The notes under the pieces: model-generated
What the model was told of the DNA's origin: nothing
Seen by the model: only the letters and a program-made list of their open reading frames with translations
Databases searched by the model: none
Position numbers and translations under genes: made by a program
In this document: positions 58,631 through 64,000 of the stretch, one piece after another
Layout of the letters: each line of letters begins with the position of its first letter
Numbering within the stretch: position 1 is the stretch's first letter
Source of the DNA: Alloyangia pacifica
GTDB lineage: Bacteria; Pseudomonadota; Alphaproteobacteria; Rhodobacterales; Rhodobacteraceae
Assembly: GCF_900116195.1 (NCBI RefSeq)
Contig: NZ_FOZW01000001.1
Coordinates: 558,001-622,000 of the forward strand
Length of the DNA stretch: 64,000 nt
Direction: 5' to 3'

Positions 58631-58702
58631 TCTGCCAAGACTTTCAGGCACCTGAATGTCTCAGATCATTGCCAGAGGCGCGGAAGCAGCTACAGTCATT
58701 GC

Positions 58703-60901
58703 ATGAGCCACGCGTCCCCCCCCTCTGAGTCTGCCCTGCTGCGGCTGCTGCGGGGCCAGCATGACGACCCGTTCGCGGTGCTGGGCCCGCATGAGCACGA
58801 GGGGCAGAGATACGTCACTGCCTATGATCCCGGCGCGGACCGGATGTGGGCGCGCGTCAAGGGCGTCCGCCATCCATTGGAAGCGACCAAAGTCCCCGGC
58901 TTCTTCCACGGCCCGGTGCCCGGAGACGTCGCTTACACGCTGGAGGGCGAGGATCACGGCGAGGATGGCGAGCCGCATCGCTTCGAGAAGGAAGACCCCT
59001 ACCGCTTCGGCCCGGTGCTCGGCGAGATCGACGAATACCTGCTGGGCGAAGGCAGCCACCGGCGGCTCTGGGAGGCGCTCGGCGCGCATGTGATGGAGCA
59101 CGAGGGCGCGCAGGGCACGCATTTCGCTGTCTGGGCACCCAATGCCAAGCGCGTTTCGGTGGTTGGCGACTTCAACTGGTGGGACGGGCTTCGGCATCCC
59201 ATGCGGCGGCGCGGCAATACCGGTGTCTGGGAAATCTTCATTCCCGGCGTTGGCGACGGCGCCTTCTACCGCTACGAGATCGTCGGCCCCGACGGCACCG
59301 TGCAGCCGCGCAAGGCCGATCCCATGGGCTTCGGCTCGGAACATCCGCCCGCCAATGCTTCGATCGTGCGCGACATCTCGGGCTACGGATGGTCCGATCA
59401 GGACTGGATCGAGACCCGCGCCGAGGCACAGAGCCGCTCTGCCCCGATCTCGATCTACGAGGTGCACCTGCCCTCTTGGCGGCGCAAGGATTGGGGGCGT
59501 CCCATCTCCTACGTCGAGGCCGCCGAGGAGCTGATCGACTACGTGTGCGAGATGGGCTTCACCCATATCGAGCTGCTGCCGGTCAGCGAGTATCCGTTCG
59601 ACGGCTCCTGGGGTTATCAGCCGATCGGCATGTTTGCCCCGACCATCCGCCACGGGCTGCCGCATGAGTTCCGCGACCTGGTAAACGCCGCGCATGAGGC
59701 CGGGATCGGGGTGATCCTCGACTGGGTGCCCGGCCATTTCCCCAGCGACGCGCACGGCCTCGGGCGCTTTGATGGCACCGCGCTCTACGAGCACGCCGAT
59801 CCCAAGGAAGGCTTCCACCACGACTGGAACACGCTGATCTACAACTACGGCCGCGCCGAGGTGGCCAATTACCTGACCGCCAATGCGCTCTACTGGCTCG
59901 AGGAATACCATGCCGACGGGCTGCGGGTGGATGCGGTGGCCTCGATGCTCTACCGCGATTACTCGCGCCCAGAGGGCGAATGGGTGCCGAACAAGGACGG
60001 CGGGCGCGAGAACTACGAGGCGATCTCGATGCTGCGCCGGATGAACACCGAGTGCTACGGCCAGCATCCAGGTATCATGACCGTGGCCGAGGAAAGCACC
60101 GCCTACCCGGGTGTCTCCTCGCCGGTCGACCAGGGCGGGCTCGGCTTCGGGTTCAAGTGGAACATGGGCTGGATGAACGACACGCTCGAATACATCCGCA
60201 AGGATCCGATCTACCGCAGCTACCATCACCACCAGATGACCTTCGGGCTGGTCTACGCCTTCTCCGAGAATTTCATCCTGCCGATCAGCCATGACGAGGT
60301 GGTGCACGGCAAGGGCTCGATGCTGGGCAAGATGCCGGGCAACGAATGGGAGAAGTTCGCCAACCTGCGCGCCTACTACGGCTTCATGTGGGGCCACCCG
60401 GGCAAGAAGCTTCTGTTCATGGGACAGGAGTTCGCACAGGCCCACGAGTGGAACCACGACGCCGAGATCGACTGGGGCTGCCTCGATGATCCGAGCCACG
60501 CCGGGATGCAGCGGCTGATCCGCGATCTCAACACGCTCTACTTCGAGACGCCCGCGCTGCACCAGAAGGACGCCGAAGAAGGCGGTTTTGCATGGATCGC
60601 CGGAGGCGACACCGACAACTCGGTCTTCTCGTGGATCCGGCGCGGCCGCTTGGACGAACCCGAGGTCGCGGTGATCTGCAACTTCACGCCCTCGGAACAG
60701 CCGAGCTATCGCATCGGCCTGCCCGACACTGGCGTCTGGCGCGAGGCGCTGAACACCGACGCGGGCATCTATGGCGGTGGCAATCGCGGGAATTTCGGCC
60801 GTGTCATCGCCGACGACGAGTCCTGCCATGGCTACCCTGCCTCGGCCGAGCTCTTCCTGCCGCCGCTTTCGGCGATCTTCCTCGTCCGCGAGGAAAGCTG
60901 A
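58703..60901 (+). CDS. glgB: 1,4-alpha-glucan branching enzyme GlgB
   Basis: 732 residues. A CBM48-type N-terminal part (about 100-210, [20 protein letters not shown]) precedes a GH13 catalytic domain with the nucleophile region [16 protein letters not shown] and acid/base [10 protein letters not shown], then [11 protein letters not shown]. It adds alpha-1,6 branches to glycogen. It is 72 nt after glgP. Confidence 0.97.
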   Translation: MSHASPPSESALLRLLRGQHDDPFAVLGPHEHEGQRYVTAYDPGADRMWARVKGVRHPLEATKVPGFFHGPVPGDVAYTLEGEDHGEDGEPHRFEKEDPYRFGPVLGEIDEYLLGEGSHRRLWEALGAHVMEHEGAQGTHFAVWAPNAKRVSVVGDFNWWDGLRHPMRRRGNTGVWEIFIPGVGDGAFYRYEIVGPDGTVQPRKADPMGFGSEHPPANASIVRDISGYGWSDQDWIETRAEAQSRSAPISIYEVHLPSWRRKDWGRPISYVEAAEELIDYVCEMGFTHIELLPVSEYPFDGSWGYQPIGMFAPTIRHGLPHEFRDLVNAAHEAGIGVILDWVPGHFPSDAHGLGRFDGTALYEHADPKEGFHHDWNTLIYNYGRAEVANYLTANALYWLEEYHADGLRVDAVASMLYRDYSRPEGEWVPNKDGGRENYEAISMLRRMNTECYGQHPGIMTVAEESTAYPGVSSPVDQGGLGFGFKWNMGWMNDTLEYIRKDPIYRSYHHHQMTFGLVYAFSENFILPISHDEVVHGKGSMLGKMPGNEWEKFANLRAYYGFMWGHPGKKLLFMGQEFAQAHEWNHDAEIDWGCLDDPSHAGMQRLIRDLNTLYFETPALHQKDAEEGGFAWIAGGDTDNSVFSWIRRGRLDEPEVAVICNFTPSEQPSYRIGLPDTGVWREALNTDAGIYGGGNRGNFGRVIADDESCHGYPASAELFLPPLSAIFLVREES

Positions 60902-60963
60902 TCCATTCATACGCGTGTCACGGCTCTGCCCGACACATAAAAATTGATTAAAGGAGGAGACGA

Positions 60964-62226
60964 ATGCCCCGACGTTCCCAGAGGCTCGCGAGCCGCAGCA
61001 TGGCCTTCGTGCTTGCGGGAGGCCGTGGCTCGCGACTGCACGAGTTGACTAATTTCCGGGTGAAACCGGCCGTCTATTTCGGCGGCAAGGCGCGGATCAT
61101 CGACTTTGCCCTGTCCAACGCGCTCAATTCCGGCATCCGCAAGATCGCGCTGGCGACCCAGTACAAGGCGCACAGCCTGATCCGTCATTGCCAGCGCGGC
61201 TGGAACTTCTTCCGTGCCGAGCGCAACGAGTTCCTCGACATCCTGCCCGCCTCGCAACGCTACAACGAGCAGACGTGGTATCGCGGCACGGTGGATGCGG
61301 TGGCGCAGAACATCGACATCATCGACAGCTACGACATCGACTACATCGTCATCCTCGCCGGCGACCATATCTACAAGATGGACTACGAGGAGATGCTGCA
61401 GCAGCACGTCGACAGCGGCGCTCAGGTGACCGTCGGCTGCCTGACGGTGGACCGCCACGAGGCCAGCGCCTTCGGCTGCATGGCGGTGAACGAGAGCGAC
61501 CGGATCACCTCCTTCCTCGAAAAGCCCAAGGATCCGCCCGGCCTGCCCGACGATCCCGAGAAGACGCTGGTCAGCATGGGCATCTACGTCTTCGACTGGC
61601 AATACCTGCGCGGCAAGCTGATGGAGGATCTGGGCTCCGAAAGCTCCACGCATGATTTCGGCAACGACATGATCCCCGAAATCGTCGCCGCCGGCGGCGC
61701 GCAGGCGCACCGTTTCGAGGACAGCTGCGTGCGCGAGGCCGGCAAGCCGGCCTACTGGCGCGACGTCGGCACGGTGGACGCCTTCTGGCGGGCCAACATC
61801 GATCTGACCAACTTCGATCCCGAGCTCGATCTCTGGGACACCGACTGGCCGATCTGGACCTACGGCGAGGTTGTGCCCCCGGCGAAGTTCATCCACGACG
61901 AGGAAGACCGCCGCGGCTCGGCCGTCAGCTCGTTGATCGCCGGCGGCTGCATCATCTCCGGCACGGAGATCCGCGAGTCGCTGCTGTTCACCAAAGTTCA
62001 CACGAATTCATATGCATCGCTCGAACGTGTGGTACTTCTGCCGAATGTCTATGTCTCCAGGCATGCACGTCTGACAAATGCGGTGGTCAATCGAGGGGTG
62101 CATATCCCCGAGGGGCTTGTGGTCGGCGAGGATCCGGAGGAAGACGCTAAGTGGTTCCGTGTCACGCCCGGCGGCGTGACGCTGATCACGCAAGGAATGC
62201 TCGACCGGAGGGAAGCCGCCAAATGA
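60964..62226 (+). CDS. glgC: glucose-1-phosphate adenylyltransferase GlgC
   Basis: 420 residues. The nucleotide-binding [21 protein letters not shown], the [16 protein letters not shown] motif and a C-terminal left-handed beta-helix part are seen. It makes ADP-glucose, the committed step of glycogen synthesis, and is normally allosterically controlled. It follows AAAGGAGGAG and overlaps glgA by 4 bp. Confidence 0.97.
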   Translation: MPRRSQRLASRSMAFVLAGGRGSRLHELTNFRVKPAVYFGGKARIIDFALSNALNSGIRKIALATQYKAHSLIRHCQRGWNFFRAERNEFLDILPASQRYNEQTWYRGTVDAVAQNIDIIDSYDIDYIVILAGDHIYKMDYEEMLQQHVDSGAQVTVGCLTVDRHEASAFGCMAVNESDRITSFLEKPKDPPGLPDDPEKTLVSMGIYVFDWQYLRGKLMEDLGSESSTHDFGNDMIPEIVAAGGAQAHRFEDSCVREAGKPAYWRDVGTVDAFWRANIDLTNFDPELDLWDTDWPIWTYGEVVPPAKFIHDEEDRRGSAVSSLIAGGCIISGTEIRESLLFTKVHTNSYASLERVVLLPNVYVSRHARLTNAVVNRGVHIPEGLVVGEDPEEDAKWFRVTPGGVTLITQGMLDRREAAK

Positions 62227-63656
62227 CTCGTGTCCTGTCTGTCGCCTCGGAATGTGTGCCGCTGATCAAGACTGGAGGGCTTGCCGATGTGGTCGGCGCC
62301 CTGCCCGGCGCGCTGGCGGTGCACGGGGTCGACATGCGGGTTCTTCTGCCGGGCTATCGGCAGGTCATCGATAAGCTTGCCGCGCCGACGGTCGCGGCCG
62401 AATACGGCGATCTCTTCGGCGGCCCGGCGCGGGTGCTGAAGGCGCCGCTGGGTGACGCCAAGAGCAAGCAGGTGCTCTACGTGCTCGAGGCACCACATCT
62501 CTTCGATCGCGATGGCGGCCCCTACATGGACCCGAAGGGCAACGACTGGCGCGACAACCCCGAGCGCTTTGCCGCGCTCTCCTCGGTGGCCGCGATGATC
62601 GGTGCCGACGGGATCGAGGACTGGCACCCGCAAATCCTGCACTGCCACGACTGGCAGGCCGGTTTCGCGCCGCTCTACCTGCGCGAGCTCGGTGCGGCGG
62701 GACGGGTCTCGACGCTGATGACCATCCACAACATCGCCTTCCAGGGCATGGCCTCGGCCTCGCGCATCGGCACGCTCGGCCTGCCGCGCACGGGCTTCCA
62801 CCAGCGCGGTTACGAGTTCTGGGACAGCGTCTCGGCGCTGAAAGCCGGTCTGGTCTATTCCGACAAGCTCTCGACCGTGTCGCCCACCTATGCCTCCGAG
62901 CTGATGACCAAGGAATTCGGCATGGGGCTCGACGGGGTGCTGCGCGAACGTCAGGAAGACATGGTCGGCATCCTCAACGGCATCGACGAGGCGCTCTGGA
63001 CGCCGCCCTACAAGACCATCGCCGAGAAGGCCAAGCACAAGGCCGCGCTGCGCAAGGAACTGGACCTGCCGGACGACTGGCCCGGCCCGCTCTGCGTGGT
63101 GATCTCGCGGCTGACCGAACAGAAGGGCCTCGACATCCTGATGCAGGCGCTGCCGGCTCTGCTCGACCGTGGCGGCCAACTGGCGCTGCTCGGCTCGGGC
63201 AACCCGGGGCTCGAGGAGGCTTTTCAGCGCAAGGCGCAGAAACACCCCGGCGTCGCCGTGCGCATCGGCTACGACGAGGACCTCGCGCAGCGGCTGATGG
63301 CCGGGGGCGATGCGATTCTCGTGCCGTCGCGCTTCGAGCCCTGCGGTCTTACCCAGCTCTACGGCCTGCGCTACGGCACCCTGCCACTTGTGGCGCTCAC
63401 GGGCGGCCTGGCGGACACGGTGATCAACGCATCGCCTGCAGGATTGGCAGCGGGCTGTGCAACCGGCCTGCAATTCCACCCTGTCAGCGCGCAGGCACTG
63501 GCCCAGGCGATGATGCGGCTTATAACTCTGTACCAGGACAAGGAAACCTGGACGCGCATGATGACCAATGCCATGGCCTCGCCGGTCAGCTGGACCCATT
63601 CGGCGGCGAAATACGCGGCGCTCTACCAGGATATGGTGAAGGCCAAACAGCCATGA
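62223..63656 (+). CDS. glgA: glycogen synthase GlgA (ADP-glucose type)
   Basis: 477 residues from the ATG at 62223, overlapping the glgC stop in ATGA. GT5 motifs: [16 protein letters not shown] at residue 14-30, and [20 protein letters not shown] in the C-terminal domain. It elongates the alpha-1,4 glucan chain. An ORF extending 72 nt upstream lies inside glgC and is rejected. Confidence 0.97.
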   Translation: MTRVLSVASECVPLIKTGGLADVVGALPGALAVHGVDMRVLLPGYRQVIDKLAAPTVAAEYGDLFGGPARVLKAPLGDAKSKQVLYVLEAPHLFDRDGGPYMDPKGNDWRDNPERFAALSSVAAMIGADGIEDWHPQILHCHDWQAGFAPLYLRELGAAGRVSTLMTIHNIAFQGMASASRIGTLGLPRTGFHQRGYEFWDSVSALKAGLVYSDKLSTVSPTYASELMTKEFGMGLDGVLRERQEDMVGILNGIDEALWTPPYKTIAEKAKHKAALRKELDLPDDWPGPLCVVISRLTEQKGLDILMQALPALLDRGGQLALLGSGNPGLEEAFQRKAQKHPGVAVRIGYDEDLAQRLMAGGDAILVPSRFEPCGLTQLYGLRYGTLPLVALTGGLADTVINASPAGLAAGCATGLQFHPVSAQALAQAMMRLITLYQDKETWTRMMTNAMASPVSWTHSAAKYAALYQDMVKAKQP

Positions 63657-63663
63657 GGCATAG

Positions 63664-64000
63664 ATGAGCGAGCCGGTCATCCTCGCGGGATCCGCGACTC
63701 CGCTCGGCGCGACCTTCGACGGCGATGGCGTGAACTTCGCGGTGTTTTCCGCCCATGCCGAGGCCGTCACGCTCTGTCTCTTCGACGAGGATGGCACGGA
63801 AACCTATCGGCTCCCCCTGCCCGAACGCGACGGCGACGTCTGGCACGGGCGGGTGCCCGGGCTGACCCCGGGCCAGCACTACGGCTTCCGCGTCGACGGC
63901 CCTTTCCAGCCGAAGCAGGGCCACCGCTTCAATCCGCACAAGCTGCTGCTCGACCCCTACGCCCGGCGCATCACCGGCCATCCCGTGTGGAACGACGCGC
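63664..64000 (+). CDS. glgX: glycogen debranching enzyme GlgX, 3' end beyond the window
   Basis: The first 112 codons are present, from the ATG at 63664 that follows 8 nt after the glgA stop. [20 protein letters not shown] and [12 protein letters not shown] match the CBM48 N-terminal domain of GlgX/TreX isoamylases. It should trim branches so that GlgP can degrade them. The catalytic domain lies outside the window. Confidence 0.9.
   Translation, partial: MSEPVILAGSATPLGATFDGDGVNFAVFSAHAEAVTLCLFDEDGTETYRLPLPERDGDVWHGRVPGLTPGQHYGFRVDGPFQPKQGHRFNPHKLLLDPYARRITGHPVWNDA

Noticed and set aside
52678-58651. Minus-strand ORFs of 821 and 850 codons antisense to aglR, the GH1 gene, glk and glgP
   Set aside because: The plus-strand proteins have complete catalytic motifs; these mirror frames show no domain.

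Overview
The window is about 64 kb of GC-rich chromosomal DNA from an alphaproteobacterium, most likely a marine Rhodobacterales/Roseobacter-group member. This rests on protein content and gene order (frr-uppS-cdsA-dxr-rseP-bamA-ompH-fabZ-lpxA-lpxI-lpxB, LpxI instead of LpxH, IalB-family protein, TRAP transporter, form II CoxL cluster, Sinorhizobium-type aglEFGAK locus). No tRNA, rRNA, prophage, insertion sequence or CRISPR array was recognised. Genes are densely packed, with many 4-bp ATGA overlaps and gaps mostly under 300 bp.

Layout. 1-2.6 kb: the 5' part of a HerA-like ATPase gene (minus strand), a 407-bp gap holding two tandem terminator-ended small-RNA candidates, and an IalB-family secreted protein. 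2.7-14 kb: a long minus-strand envelope block running frr, uppS, cdsA, dxr, rseP, a 41-residue membrane microprotein, bamA, ompH/skp, fabZ, lpxA, lpxI, lpxB (undecaprenyl, phospholipid, isoprenoid and lipid A precursors plus outer-membrane assembly). lpxD and pyrH are missing from their frequent places. 14.1-18.6 kb: sufE, a lipoprotein, rnd, a 61-residue membrane protein and purMN. 18.8-22.3 kb: a three-gene TRAP transporter. 22.4-23.6 kb: a glycosyltransferase. 23.8-26.9 kb: a valine/isobutyrate degradation operon. 27.1-35.2 kb: DsbA/FrnE-like protein, Bcr/CflA-type MFS, a six-helix methyl-accepting protein with a small membrane partner, icd, a YitT-like protein and cobQ. 35.2-39.8 kb: a coxG-S-L-M molybdenum hydroxylase operon with the form II AYRGAGR motif. 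40-46 kb: Ldh2-type dehydrogenase, PaaI thioesterase, enoyl-CoA hydratase, an RcnB-like periplasmic protein and uvrA.

46-64 kb is one carbohydrate island. The minus-strand aglE-F-G-A-K operon imports and hydrolyses alpha-glucosides. Divergently, aglR (LacI family), a GH1 beta-glucosidase and glucokinase yield glucose 6-phosphate. These are followed by glgP-glgB-glgC-glgA-glgX for glycogen synthesis and mobilisation. Two near-identical LacI-type palindromes lie in the aglE/aglR divergent region.

The most notable non-coding signals are: (i) the tandem small-RNA candidates at 1554-1790, the first carrying two anti-Shine-Dalgarno-like pyrimidine motifs and the second carrying 12 of 13 nt complementarity to one of them; (ii) a paired-palindrome repeat (three copies) whose arms vary with compensatory changes; and (iii) a dispersed ~22-bp intergenic repeat with at least eight copies between 18 and 43 kb.
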